62,506 nucleotides of DNA from an uncultured Chryseobacterium sp. (GTDB lineage Bacteria > Bacteroidota > Bacteroidia > Flavobacteriales > Weeksellaceae), in contig NZ_CAJYMO010000318.1 in the NCBI RefSeq assembly GCF_913776365.1, positions 91,227-153,732 of the forward strand, given 5' to 3'. Below the pieces are notes generated by a model. It was given only the letters and a program-made list of their open reading frames with translations, was not told where the DNA came from and ran no database searches. Positions 1 through 9,223 of this stretch are shown one piece after another. How positions within the stretch are numbered: the first letter of the stretch is position 1; each line of letters starts with the position of its first letter. The translations under genes and the position numbers were made by a program.

Positions 1-644
1 ATACGAAAGAAGGATTGCTGCTGCTCACGAATCACGGGATTTTTTATGAATTTATTCCGCTGGAACGTTACGGAAAGCCTGATGCAAAAAGATTAACGCT
101 GGAAGAAGTGGAACTCCATAAGGATTATGCCCTGATTATAACCACAAATTCCGGGCTTTGGGCCTATTCCATCGGTGATGTAGTGCGATTTATTGATAAA
201 GACCCTTACCGGATCCTGGTCAGCGGCAGGACAAAACATTTCACTTCAGCTTTCGGGGAACATGTAATTGCCTTTGAAGTGGAAGAGGCAATGAAGGCGG
301 CGCTGGAAAAACACCCTGCCCATATTACGGAATTCCATCTGGCACCGCAGGTAAATCCCGCAGACGGACTGCCTTACCACGAATGGTTTATTGAGTTCGA
401 AAAAACCCCTGAAGACCTTGCAGCTTTCAGAAATGAGCTGGATGAGCAGATGAGAAAGCGGAATACCTATTACGATGATCTGATTTCCGGAAATATTCTC
501 CGGAAACTGCAGGTTACGCTGCTCAGAAAGAATGCTTTTCAGGAATATGCCAGATCCCAGGGAAAACTCGGGGGCCAGAACAAAATCCCGAGACTTGCCA
601 ATGACAGGATGATTGCCGATATATTGGAAATATATAAACTTTAG
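1..644 (+). CDS. GH3 auxin-responsive promoter family protein, 3' part
   Basis: The reading frame is open from the first base, so the gene starts upstream of the window; about 213 C-terminal residues are visible. They match the C-terminal half of bacterial GH3-family acyl-adenylate enzymes (ANL-like fold): a conserved GLWAYSIGDVVRF strand, then SGRTKHFTSAFGEH, and a C-terminal lobe ending ILEIYKL. Plant members conjugate amino acids to small acids; the role of bacteroidotal members is not established and the substrate is unknown. The TTG at 15 lies inside the conserved domain and is not a plausible start. No terminator is visible before the next gene, which has its own promoter. Confidence 0.8.
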   Translation, partial: TKEGLLLLTNHGIFYEFIPLERYGKPDAKRLTLEEVELHKDYALIITTNSGLWAYSIGDVVRFIDKDPYRILVSGRTKHFTSAFGEHVIAFEVEEAMKAALEKHPAHITEFHLAPQVNPADGLPYHEWFIEFEKTPEDLAAFRNELDEQMRKRNTYYDDLISGNILRKLQVTLLRKNAFQEYARSQGKLGGQNKIPRLANDRMIADILEIYKL

Positions 645-687
645 ACATATTTTTTCAATTCCGGAAACATATATTCGAAAAAAATTA

Positions 688-695
688 TAAATTTG
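688..695 (+). promoter_or_regulatory. -7 promoter element TAnnTTTG (TAAATTTG)
   Basis: This is an exact match to the Bacteroidota -7 element, 19 bases before the ATG of the small lipoprotein gene. No TTTG is seen at the -33 position. Confidence 0.5.
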
Positions 696-714
696 AAAAA
701 CCTAAAAAATAATA

Positions 715-1080
715 ATGAAAGCATCTGTACTTCTAAAATCATCTTTATTGACATCCTTATTTGTAATTTCCTCATGTGCCACGACAAAATATTCTGAAGA
801 TATTGCAAAAAATGATTATTCGAATCTGGAGGCAGGAAAGATGTATACGGTAACGATGAAAGACGGCTCGAAAAAACAGAAGATGCTGTTCCGGAATGTA
901 GATGGTGACAACCTCATAGGCACTGCCGGAAAGAAGGACAGTACGGTGGTTACCATTCCTAAATCCAATGTGGCCGCTGTAAAAGACAGCCGTAAAGCAG
1001 GGATTACCACGGGTGCTGTAGTTATCGGAGCGGCAGGAGTGGCGGCCCTGGTTCTAAGCGCAACCAGAGTGGATGACTAA
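715..1080 (+). CDS. small lipoprotein, unknown function
   Basis: This 121-residue protein begins with a lipoprotein signal peptide; the lipobox ISSC places the acylated cysteine at residue 21. The middle (about 40-85) is a compact, charged beta-rich segment with MYTVTMKDGSKKQKMLF, which may form a small beta-barrel-like fold. Residues 95-115 are hydrophobic and rich in Ala, Val and Gly, so they may cross or associate with a membrane. No family was recognised. It has its own promoter element and a strong terminator, so it is probably monocistronic. The lipidation call is firm; function is unknown. Confidence 0.8.
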   Translation: MKASVLLKSSLLTSLFVISSCATTKYSEDIAKNDYSNLEAGKMYTVTMKDGSKKQKMLFRNVDGDNLIGTAGKKDSTVVTIPKSNVAAVKDSRKAGITTGAVVIGAAGVAALVLSATRVDD

Positions 1081-1140
1081 GCAGATTTTCATCTTTTAGT
1101 TTCTATTTCAACATATCGGTCAAAAAAAATCATGATAAGT

Positions 1141-1172
1141 ATAGCCTCAAATCAATATTTGAGGCTATTTTT
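1141..1172 (+). terminator. intrinsic terminator after the small lipoprotein gene
   Basis: Twelve-base stem (1141-1152 pairs with 1157-1168), CAAT loop and a T tract. The T tract also forms the -7 element of the next gene. Confidence 0.85.
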
Positions 1173-1173
1173 G
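1166..1173 (+). promoter_or_regulatory. -7 element TATTTTTG inside the terminator tail
   Basis: This exact TAnnTTTG match is made from the last stem bases and T tract of the preceding terminator, and ends 4 bases before the MFS start codon. No convincing -33 element was seen. Confidence 0.45.
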
Positions 1174-1177
1174 TCTG

Positions 1178-2413
1178 ATGATTCCATTTACTCCGTTACA
1201 GACCCTGAAAATTGTCGAATTCAGAAATCTTCTTACCGGAAGGTTTTTTATGGTTTTGGCTTTCAGGATGCTGGCCACATTGCTGGGATGGTGGGTATAC
1301 CAGCTTACCAAGGATCCTTTTTCAATCGGGCTTATCGGGCTATCCGAAGTTATTCCTGCAGTGAGCTGTGCATTGTATGCAGGCCATGTGATTGACATGA
1401 ACGAAAAGAAAAGACTGCTGCTCCTCTGCAGTTATGCTTATATTTTCCTGATCGGCCTGCTTCTTATCCCGGCATTTCTTAATGTTGAGATGCATTTTAC
1501 AGGGCATCAGATTACCTATTTTATTTACGGGGTTATCTTTTTTACCGGAATTGCACGGGCTTTTATCGGCCCTATCGTTCCGGCTATGATTCCTTCCATA
1601 GTCAAAAAGGAAAATCTGCCGAATGCCGTAACACTGAATCAGGCAACATTCCTGATTTCCTCTGTATGCGGACATGCAACTGGCGGTTTTCTTATCGGTT
1701 ACTTTGGGGTTCAATGGACACTGGTAGTCATCATTTCCCTGATATTCCTGGCTTCCCTCTTCTTTTTTCAGTTAAATAAACAGCAGTCCGGATACAAAAA
1801 AGAGAATATTAGCGTTATAGACAGTATGCGGGAAGGAATTTCCTATATTTTCAGGACCAAGGAGATCCTGGGAGCACTGTGCCTGGATATGTTTGCGGTC
1901 CTTTTCGGAGGTGCCGTTGCCATGATCCCGGTGTATGCTACAGATATTCTGAAAGTAGGAGCAGAAGGTTTTGGACTGCTGAATGCCGCTTCCGATATCG
2001 GATCAATGTGCATCATTGCATTGTTATCAGTAATTCCTCTGAAAAAAAATCAGGGAAAAATCTTACTGGTGGCAGTGGCAGGATTCGGTTTGTGCATTAT
2101 CGGTTTCGGGCTTTCGCATCTGTACTGGCTTTCTTTTATGTTCCTGATGATGAGCGGAATGCTGGATGGGATATCTGTGGTTATCAGAGGCACGATTGTA
2201 CAGCTGAAAACCCCGGATCATATCAGGGGCAGGGTACTGAGCGTCAACTCCATATTCATTATGTCCAGCAACGAAATGGGACAATTTGAAAGCGGCCTTA
2301 GCGCCAAACTATTAGGGGTTGTACGTTCCGTGGTAATCGGAGGAACCATGACGGTACTGATTGCATTGATTGTAGGAAGTACCAATCCCAAACTGAGAAA
2401 AATGCAGTATTAA
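1178..2413 (+). CDS. MFS exporter (EntS / MFS_3-like)
   Basis: This 411-residue integral membrane protein has the length and roughly 12 hydrophobic segments of a major facilitator. The N-terminal RNLLTGRFFMVLAFRM and the loop AGHVIDMNEKKRLL resemble the MFS_3 group that includes the enterobactin exporter EntS, and a conserved TPDHIRGRVLSVNS segment follows helix 10. Such proteins export siderophores or drugs with proton coupling; no siderophore genes are nearby, so the substrate is unknown. The chosen ATG lies 5 bases past the upstream terminator tail. The gene appears monocistronic. Confidence 0.85.
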   Translation: MIPFTPLQTLKIVEFRNLLTGRFFMVLAFRMLATLLGWWVYQLTKDPFSIGLIGLSEVIPAVSCALYAGHVIDMNEKKRLLLLCSYAYIFLIGLLLIPAFLNVEMHFTGHQITYFIYGVIFFTGIARAFIGPIVPAMIPSIVKKENLPNAVTLNQATFLISSVCGHATGGFLIGYFGVQWTLVVIISLIFLASLFFFQLNKQQSGYKKENISVIDSMREGISYIFRTKEILGALCLDMFAVLFGGAVAMIPVYATDILKVGAEGFGLLNAASDIGSMCIIALLSVIPLKKNQGKILLVAVAGFGLCIIGFGLSHLYWLSFMFLMMSGMLDGISVVIRGTIVQLKTPDHIRGRVLSVNSIFIMSSNEMGQFESGLSAKLLGVVRSVVIGGTMTVLIALIVGSTNPKLRKMQY

Positions 2414-2475
2414 AAGAAGAAATACCCTTTTATTAAATTAATCTTAAAAACTTTAGTTTAAAATTAATATATTGT

Positions 2476-2483
2476 TATATTTG
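2476..2483 (+). promoter_or_regulatory. -7 element TATATTTG with near -33 TTTA
   Basis: Exact TAnnTTTG match 19 bases before the next start codon. TTTA at 2452-2455, 20 bases upstream, is one base off the -33 consensus TTTG. Confidence 0.55.
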
Positions 2484-2502
2484 TAAGATTAAATTTTCCC
2501 TT

Positions 2503-2883
2503 ATGAAAAAAACTTTACTCACTTTAATAGTTGTGATGTTCAGCATGTTCACCTATGCGCAGAGCAGCTACCGGAAAACACTGGATTCGAAGGCAGAGAA
2601 AATTTCTTCTGCGAAATCCATAGCAGATTACGATAAACTTTTCAACGATTTTTCAGACCTTACAAGAAATCCGGATGCTTACCGCTGGAAGGCTTACTAC
2701 TATACCGCCCTGGTATTGTATAAAAAGTCGGAATTTCTGTTGGCCTCCAATAAGAAAAGTGATATTTCCTATTTTAACGGACTCGCTAAAAAATATGTAA
2801 TGGGCAGCCTGTCTGCCATGCCTGACGATAAGGATAACAACGAACTGATGCAGCTGATAACAGAGCAGAACAGCCTGAAGTAA
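2503..2883 (+). CDS. small secreted protein, unknown function
   Basis: This 126-residue protein has a clear signal peptide, probably cleaved after Ala19 (FTYA/QSS). The mature part is mostly helical and charged, with a pattern of aromatic and Ala residues (YRWKAYYYTALVLYKKSEFL) like a single TPR-type helical pair, but no TPR consensus could be confirmed. It lies 31 bases before the first large adhesin gene and has its own promoter, so the two may be co-transcribed. No function is assigned. Confidence 0.75.
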   Translation: MKKTLLTLIVVMFSMFTYAQSSYRKTLDSKAEKISSAKSIADYDKLFNDFSDLTRNPDAYRWKAYYYTALVLYKKSEFLLASNKKSDISYFNGLAKKYVMGSLSAMPDDKDNNELMQLITEQNSLK

Positions 2884-2914
2884 GCAGATCTTTATCTTTA
2901 AAACAATTCGAAAC

Positions 2915-4999
2915 ATGAAGAAAACACTACTCTTTGTCATTTTTTTATTATCCCATATCCTCTATGCCCAGTATAGTGACTGCGTTACAGCAATGCCTGT
3001 CTGCAGCAATGCTAATATTACACTGACGCCCAGCGGTACAGGAAACGTACTGGAAGGTACGGGCTGTATGGGCGGAAAAGAACACAATTCCATCTGGTTT
3101 ACTTTCAGTACACTGTCAGCAGGTACGCTGACGTTTGTGATCACTCCTGTAGGTACCGTGGATTATGACTGGGCACTTTACGGTCCTAACCAGAACTGTT
3201 CGCAGATCCAGACGGCACCTCCTTTGAGATGCTCCTACGATGCGCCGCCGCCCTATCCTACCGGCCTTAACATGACCTCATTGGATACTTCTGAAGGCGC
3301 CGGAACCGATAACCTGGGAAACATTTCTGATGGAATGGTGAAATATATCGATGTGCTTCCGGGAGAAGTATATTATCTGCTGGTAGATAATTTTTCGCCG
3401 ACGGTATCCCAGTTTTCACTGACCTTCGGAGGAACAGCAGGCTTGTTAACGCCTTTTGACGATCCTGTACTACAGCCTTTTCCTTTTATTGTACCCGGAC
3501 CTAACCACGACGGAAATATAGACATTTGCGGAAATCCTGTGAATTTTGATTTCTCCACACTGAGCGCAGGAATCATCAACGGCAATCCCAATTTTATTGT
3601 AAGATACTATACCTCAGCAGCAAATGCCCTGGATAATATCAATCCAATTACCACTCCGGTGGCGGTGAACACCACCACCACTTATCATTATTCGATCTCC
3701 TACTCCGATCCTGTAAGCCCTGCCAGCTTCCTGAATCAGTGTAAACAGTTCGGAACGATCAAATTCGTTGACCGGTCATTTAAGCTTACGCCGGCTTCGC
3801 TCACCTCCTGTAGCAACAACAACTCAGGAACAGCAATGTATGACCTGACCACGGCGACCATTGGCGCTACACCGAATCTTACGCTGAAATACTATCCTTC
3901 CCTTCCGGCATTGAACGCAGGAGTGAATGAAATTACCAACCCTTATCAGTATGTGGCTGCTGCAGGATCTGCTTTTGTAAAGGCAACCAACCAATACGGA
4001 TGTACGGATATTACAGAGATCAAACTTAACTTCCATCCGCTGGTAACCACTATAGATGCCACTTTAAGGTCATGTTACCTTGAGGCAAATCCTACAACGG
4101 CTATGTTTAATCTCACCAACGCTTTGGTAACCAACGATACGGGAATAACAAAGTCCTATTATCCATCCATGGCAGATGCCGTAGCAGGAACCAACCCTAT
4201 TCCCGATCCTCAGAATTATGTCTCTCCTAACGGGGTTGCGTATGTGAAGGTTACGAATTCCAACCAGTGCTACCGGGTTGCTAAAGTGACGCTGATTGTA
4301 TTGCCGCCTGTATATTCCACGATCCTTGAAGACAAGATCATCTGTATGGAAGACACGACTACGTTGGATGCAGGTCCCGGATTTACCGCCTACAAATGGA
4401 GCACGGGAGCAACGGCACAGACCATCAGCAATGTTACGGTAGGGACCTATTGGGTAGAGCTTACTACAGGAACCTGCGTGACCAGACAGGGCGTAAAAGT
4501 GTATGCTTCCGAGCAGCCTGTAATTTCTGATGTTGACATCACCAGCACCAGCATTACCGTAAATGTTATAGGCGGAACCGCACCTTACAAATATTCCATT
4601 GACGGAATCAACTGGCAGGACTCAAACATCTTCCAGAACGTAGCACGGGGCGATCACATGATTTATGTGAAAGACGCTTATGATTGCGAACCGATTACCA
4701 TTACCGTGGTCGTACCGCATCTGGTAAACGTGATTACACCAAACGGCGATGGAGTGAACGACGTGATCGACTATTCCGGCCTGGCAAGCAAGCAAAACCT
4801 GATCCTGAGCATTTATGACCGGTATGGCGTAAAAGTAGGACAGGCCGATAAGACCAACGGATACAAATGGGACGGAACCACTTTAGGTAAAAAAATACCT
4901 ACCGGAACCTACTGGTATTCCGTAACCTGGAATGAGAATGACAAAAAAAATACACCGATTAAATTCTCAGGATGGGTACTGGTTAAAAACAGGGAGTAA
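2915..4999 (+). CDS. T9SS type B cargo, adhesin-like paralog 1
   Basis: This 694-residue protein has a signal peptide (cleavage near residue 18). The first domain, about 19-170, is shared with the next gene; it contains SIWFTF, DYDWALYG and GLNMTSLDTSEGA and looks like a PPC-type beta-sandwich head. Two roughly 85-residue repeats follow (starting near SLTSC and TLRSC, each ending in a Gly-Cys strand), then a block with GAGPGF-like Ig character (LDAGPGFTAYKWSTG), a SprB-repeat-like segment (GGTAPYKYSIDG) and the C-terminal type B sorting domain beginning NVITPNGDGVND. Known: this domain directs export through the type IX system. Cell-surface adhesion is inferred. No SprF-like partner gene is present here. 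Confidence 0.85.
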   Translation: MKKTLLFVIFLLSHILYAQYSDCVTAMPVCSNANITLTPSGTGNVLEGTGCMGGKEHNSIWFTFSTLSAGTLTFVITPVGTVDYDWALYGPNQNCSQIQTAPPLRCSYDAPPPYPTGLNMTSLDTSEGAGTDNLGNISDGMVKYIDVLPGEVYYLLVDNFSPTVSQFSLTFGGTAGLLTPFDDPVLQPFPFIVPGPNHDGNIDICGNPVNFDFSTLSAGIINGNPNFIVRYYTSAANALDNINPITTPVAVNTTTTYHYSISYSDPVSPASFLNQCKQFGTIKFVDRSFKLTPASLTSCSNNNSGTAMYDLTTATIGATPNLTLKYYPSLPALNAGVNEITNPYQYVAAAGSAFVKATNQYGCTDITEIKLNFHPLVTTIDATLRSCYLEANPTTAMFNLTNALVTNDTGITKSYYPSMADAVAGTNPIPDPQNYVSPNGVAYVKVTNSNQCYRVAKVTLIVLPPVYSTILEDKIICMEDTTTLDAGPGFTAYKWSTGATAQTISNVTVGTYWVELTTGTCVTRQGVKVYASEQPVISDVDITSTSITVNVIGGTAPYKYSIDGINWQDSNIFQNVARGDHMIYVKDAYDCEPITITVVVPHLVNVITPNGDGVNDVIDYSGLASKQNLILSIYDRYGVKVGQADKTNGYKWDGTTLGKKIPTGTYWYSVTWNENDKKNTPIKFSGWVLVKNRE

Positions 5000-5013
5000 T
5001 CCCAATCTATAGG

Positions 5014-5039
5014 AAACCGCTTTTCAAGCGGTTTTTTTT
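5014..5039 (+). terminator. intrinsic terminator after adhesin paralog 1
   Basis: Nine-base stem AAACCGCTT / AAGCGGTTT with a TTC loop and an eight-T tail. Confidence 0.85.
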
Positions 5040-5076
5040 GCCATTTTACATCAAACAATATTAAAATAGTTATATA

Positions 5077-7443
5077 ATGAAGAAGCTATTACTGTTGAGT
5101 ATATTATTTTTATCTCAATTTCTTTTTTCGCAATCGGATTGTGCTACCGCATTATCTGTCTGCGGAAACGCAGGCCAGTCCTATACTCCCAGCGGACACG
5201 GAGCAGTACAGGAAGCTCCTCTGGGCGGATGCCTGAATTCTGAACATTATTCCGTATGGTATAAATTTACCATTGCGACGGGAGGGACATTAACTTTTGT
5301 CATCAATCCTAATAACAGCAGTACAGATTACGACTGGGCGGTCTTCGGGCCCAATGTACAGTGCGGAAGCTTGGGGACGCCTATCAGATGTTCGTATGCA
5401 GGTTCCGGAGGACCTACAGGACTCAATATGACTTCCCTTGACACCTCAGAAGATGCCGCCATGGATAATCTAGGAGATCCTGCAGATCGTTTCGTGAAGT
5501 ACTTAGACGTATTACCCGGTGAAACCTATTATCTTATTGTGGACAATTTCTCATCGAATACCACAGGGTTTACACTGGAATGGGGAGGGACTGCTGAACT
5601 GGCATCACCTTACAATGATCCCGTTTTAACACCAAATCCGTTTGTTGCGCCAGGAAATCCAAGTGCGACGCCGGGAGGACCCCGTGAAATCGTACAGTGC
5701 CAGCTTCCAACGACTTTTGATTTCAGCACACTGACCACGGGAATTGTTAACGGGAACCCTAATTTTGTGGTAACTTATCACTACACCTCAAATGACGCCC
5801 TTACAATCGCCAATTCCATTACGGCACCTGTTACCGTAAATGGTACCGACATTTATTATTACAGCATCCATTATCAGGATCCTGCCAATCCCAATAACCC
5901 GATCAACAATTGTACACAGACCGGTTCTATCAAGTTTGTGCCCGGAAATATAGTTCCCAATAATGCTACGCTTACGGTCTGCAACTACAACAACTCCGGA
6001 CTGGGTATTTTTAACCTTACATCGGCAAGTGTCTATACGCCGACAACCGGAGTCACCAAAAAATACTATCCTACCCTGGCGGATATGAATGCGGGGACAA
6101 ATGAAATTTCCAATCCGGCAACTTATTCATCTACTGCCCCGAAGACCATCTATGTGAAAATCAATACCGATCAGGGATGTTATGGAGAGGCTGAAATCTC
6201 ACTGCAGTTTTTTGCTCCGCTACCGGCCGTGAATGTAACCATAAAGTCATGTAACAACAACAATGCAGGAACAGGTGTTTTTGACCTGACTGCAGCTGAT
6301 GTTTACCCTCCGGGCGGTGTTACTAAAAAATACTATACTTCCCTGGCAGATCTGAGTACCGGCAGCAATGCCATTGCAAACCCTGCCGCTTATACATCTG
6401 CGGCCCCGAAAACGATTTACGTGCAGGTGGTTACTCCACAGGGATGTACCGGGCAGTCGGAAATTTCACTGCAGTATTACCCGGTAGTTACGGTTACGGA
6501 AGCCACACTGGAATCATGTTTTATTGATACGGCTGTTACCACCGCTTCTTTTAATCTTACCCAGGCTAACGTAACTTCACAGACGGGAGTGGTAAAGACC
6601 TATTTTGCTACCCAGGCAGATGCGCTGGCAGGAACTAATCCGATTGCCAATCCATTAGCCTATATCACCACAACCGGAGCAGGATATATAAAAGTAACCG
6701 ACGGAAACAACTGCTTCGCTATTGCCAAAGTCAATCTTAAGGTATTGCCTCCGGTAAAATCCAATGTCCTGACAGACAAAATCATTTGTATTGAAGACAC
6801 TACCATCATGGATGCCGGGCCCGGATTTGACGGATATGAGTGGAGCACAGGCGCAACCACCCAGTCGATTTCCAATGTGACCGCCGGTGCCTACTGGGTG
6901 AAACTGAAAACAGGAAACTGCTGGACCCTGCAGGAAGTAAAAGTATTTGCTTCTGCACAGCCCGTTATTACCAATATTGAGATCACCAATGATTCATTTA
7001 CGGTAACCGTAAGCGGAGGGAAAGCTCCTTATCAGTATTCACTGGACGGAATCAATTGGCAGGACTCGAATACTTTCACAGGGCTTCCGAGAGGAGAAAA
7101 CAAAGTCTATGTGAAAGATGCCTACGATTGTAACCCGATCGATGTACAGGTAACGGTACCGAACCTTATCAATGCGATTACCCCGAACGGAGATAACGTT
7201 AATGATTATGTAGATTATTCAGCGCTGGCTTACAAGAAAAACCTGGTCCTGAATATCTATGACCGGTACGGAAACAAGCTGTATACGGCAGACAAAGTAA
7301 GGGATTATAAATGGGACGGAACTTCCGGCGGTAAAAAAATCCTTACCGGAACCTACTGGTATACCATTACTTGGAACGAGAATGACAAAAACAGCACGCC
7401 AACCCAATACAGCGGCTGGATTCTGGTAAAAAATATAAAATAA
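5077..7443 (+). CDS. T9SS type B cargo, adhesin-like paralog 2
   Basis: At 788 residues this is the longest of the four paralogs. The signal peptide is cleaved near residue 18. Its head domain (about 19-175) matches paralog 1, with DYDWAVFGP and GLNMTSLDTSEDA. It then carries three copies of the roughly 85-residue module (starts near TLTVC, TIKSC and TLESC) instead of two; the first two copies resemble each other most, suggesting local duplication. The tail is near-identical in order to the other paralogs: AGPGF block, SprB-like GGKAPYQYSLDG segment, then the type B domain starting NAITPNGDNVND. A terminator lies on each side, so it is probably transcribed alone. Secretion is well supported; the ligand is unknown. 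Confidence 0.85.
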   Translation: MKKLLLLSILFLSQFLFSQSDCATALSVCGNAGQSYTPSGHGAVQEAPLGGCLNSEHYSVWYKFTIATGGTLTFVINPNNSSTDYDWAVFGPNVQCGSLGTPIRCSYAGSGGPTGLNMTSLDTSEDAAMDNLGDPADRFVKYLDVLPGETYYLIVDNFSSNTTGFTLEWGGTAELASPYNDPVLTPNPFVAPGNPSATPGGPREIVQCQLPTTFDFSTLTTGIVNGNPNFVVTYHYTSNDALTIANSITAPVTVNGTDIYYYSIHYQDPANPNNPINNCTQTGSIKFVPGNIVPNNATLTVCNYNNSGLGIFNLTSASVYTPTTGVTKKYYPTLADMNAGTNEISNPATYSSTAPKTIYVKINTDQGCYGEAEISLQFFAPLPAVNVTIKSCNNNNAGTGVFDLTAADVYPPGGVTKKYYTSLADLSTGSNAIANPAAYTSAAPKTIYVQVVTPQGCTGQSEISLQYYPVVTVTEATLESCFIDTAVTTASFNLTQANVTSQTGVVKTYFATQADALAGTNPIANPLAYITTTGAGYIKVTDGNNCFAIAKVNLKVLPPVKSNVLTDKIICIEDTTIMDAGPGFDGYEWSTGATTQSISNVTAGAYWVKLKTGNCWTLQEVKVFASAQPVITNIEITNDSFTVTVSGGKAPYQYSLDGINWQDSNTFTGLPRGENKVYVKDAYDCNPIDVQVTVPNLINAITPNGDNVNDYVDYSALAYKKNLVLNIYDRYGNKLYTADKVRDYKWDGTSGGKKILTGTYWYTITWNENDKNSTPTQYSGWILVKNIK

Positions 7444-7460
7444 ACGCTTTTTCAGATCAA

Positions 7461-7493
7461 AAAAAATCACTCCGGAACCGGGGTGATTTTTTT
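7461..7493 (+). terminator. intrinsic terminator after adhesin paralog 2
   Basis: AAAAAATCAC-T-CCGG stem closing on CCGG-G-GTGATTTTTT (one T-G wobble) with an AA loop and T-rich tail. Confidence 0.8.
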
Positions 7494-7580
7494 ATGCACC
7501 ATTCTAAAGCCTTTCAATACTGGCATTTTATAACTTACTAACAATTTGGCGTCTCCGCTGAATTTACTTTCCAAAAAAAC

Positions 7581-7588
7581 TATCTTTG
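7581..7588 (+). promoter_or_regulatory. -7 element TATCTTTG before dnaB
   Basis: Exact TAnnTTTG match only 7 bases before the dnaB ATG, so the transcript may be leaderless. No -33 TTTG at normal spacing. Confidence 0.5.
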
Positions 7589-7595
7589 CATTATT

Positions 7596-9185
7596 ATGGC
7601 GCAGAAAGAAACTTTATCTTCATTGACGAACGGAAACTTTGCAAAAGAGCTCTCTATTGCGGACGGTAAAATGCCGCCCAATGCCCTGGAATTCGAGAGA
7701 CTGGTGATCGGTACTTTTTTAATTGATAAAAAAGGGCTCGACCATTCCATAGACCTGCTGACTCCCGAGGTATTTTACGATCCCCGGCACCAGGTCATTT
7801 TCTCCACCATCCTGAAATTATACGAAGGCAACCAACCCGTCGATCTGATGACCATCATCCAGGACCTGAAAAAAGAAGGCCGGCTGAACCTGGCCGGGGG
7901 AGACCATTATATCATTGATCTTACAATGGGGGTCAGCTCATCTGCCCACATAGAATACCATGTACGGGTAATCCTTGAAAAATACATTTTAAGAAGCCTC
8001 ATCAATGTTTCAGCAAATGTGATCGATGCTTCCTATAAAGAATCCACCGATGTTTTTGAACTGCTGGATAAAGCGGAACAATCCTTTTTCGAAATCACCA
8101 ACGGAACCATAAAAAAAGGTTTTGATACAGCCAACTCCCTGGTCAAGCAGGCTATTGAGACCATCAAATCCCTTAAAGACAAAGAAGGGCTCTCCGGGGT
8201 GCCTTCCGGATTCCGGGATGTTGATAAAGAAACCGGTGGCTGGCAGAATTCAGACCTTATCATCATCGCGGCACGTCCGGCGATGGGGAAAACGGCTTTC
8301 CTGCTTTCCATGGCAAGAAACATCGCTGTAGGACATAAAATCCCGATGGCCCTATTCTCGCTCGAGATGGCTTCAGTACAGCTTATCACCAGGATGATTG
8401 CCTCTGAAACAAGGATTTCTTCTGAAAAACTGAGAAAAGGAACCCTGGATGACGAAGAGTGGCAACGGCTGTTCTCCAATGTATCAGAACTGGAAAATGC
8501 GCCATTGTATATCGACGAGACACCGTCCCTTTCCATCTTTGATTTCCGGGCCAAATGCCGGAGGCTGGTTATGCAGCATGGCGTAAGAATCATCATGGTG
8601 GATTACCTTCAGCTGATGACTGCCGGAAGCGGCGGGAAAGGCGGCGGAAACAGGGAACAGGAAATTTCGATGATTTCCCGGTCCTTAAAAGCGATTGCCA
8701 AAGAACTTAACGTTCCGGTAATTGCCCTCTCCCAGCTTTCCCGTAGTGTGGAAACCCGTCCCGGAAAAAGACCGCAGCTTTCCGACCTGAGGGAATCCGG
8801 GGCCATTGAGCAGGATGCGGATATTGTATCTTTCATTTTCAGACCCGAGTATTATAAAATTACGGTGTGGGATAATGACGATGAAGGGCAGGAAACCTCT
8901 ACTGAGAATCAGGCTGAACTTATTATTGCAAAACACAGGAATGGCGCCACGGCAGATGTCCGCCTCTCATTCCTTAAACATTTTGCCAAATTCGCAGACA
9001 TTGAAGCAGCTTTCGACGGGGGTTCGGGGGGTTACCCTTCCGGCTTCGGATCCGGTGAGCCGAGTGGCTTTGATAAAATCAAAACAACCATACAACCCGG
9101 TGCTGCCTTTGATCTTCCGGGCAGTTCCCAGGTATCAGGATCTTCCATGAATGATTTCGATGACGATGACGACTTTCCTTTTTAA
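7596..9185 (+). CDS. dnaB: replicative DNA helicase DnaB
   Basis: This 529-residue protein is the hexameric helicase that unwinds DNA at the fork and recruits primase. The N-terminal DnaB domain (about 25-130) contains LEFERLVIGTFLID; the RecA-like domain shows Walker A ARPAMGKT near residue 230, FSLEM, Walker B IIMVDYLQLM, and ALSQLSRSVE with ESGAIEQDAD. Length slightly exceeds the usual 450-520 because of a Gly/Ser/Pro-rich tail from about 475. The extreme C-terminus, NDFDDDDDFPF, closely resembles the acidic tip of SSB, which is unusual. dnaB sits alone between two adhesin pairs; rnhA follows 38 bases later and may be co-transcribed. Confidence 0.97.
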   Translation: MAQKETLSSLTNGNFAKELSIADGKMPPNALEFERLVIGTFLIDKKGLDHSIDLLTPEVFYDPRHQVIFSTILKLYEGNQPVDLMTIIQDLKKEGRLNLAGGDHYIIDLTMGVSSSAHIEYHVRVILEKYILRSLINVSANVIDASYKESTDVFELLDKAEQSFFEITNGTIKKGFDTANSLVKQAIETIKSLKDKEGLSGVPSGFRDVDKETGGWQNSDLIIIAARPAMGKTAFLLSMARNIAVGHKIPMALFSLEMASVQLITRMIASETRISSEKLRKGTLDDEEWQRLFSNVSELENAPLYIDETPSLSIFDFRAKCRRLVMQHGVRIIMVDYLQLMTAGSGGKGGGNREQEISMISRSLKAIAKELNVPVIALSQLSRSVETRPGKRPQLSDLRESGAIEQDADIVSFIFRPEYYKITVWDNDDEGQETSTENQAELIIAKHRNGATADVRLSFLKHFAKFADIEAAFDGGSGGYPSGFGSGEPSGFDKIKTTIQPGAAFDLPGSSQVSGSSMNDFDDDDDFPF

Positions 9186-9223
9186 CGTATAATTCAGGCC
9201 GCCCCCGGTTAATAAGAAGAAAG

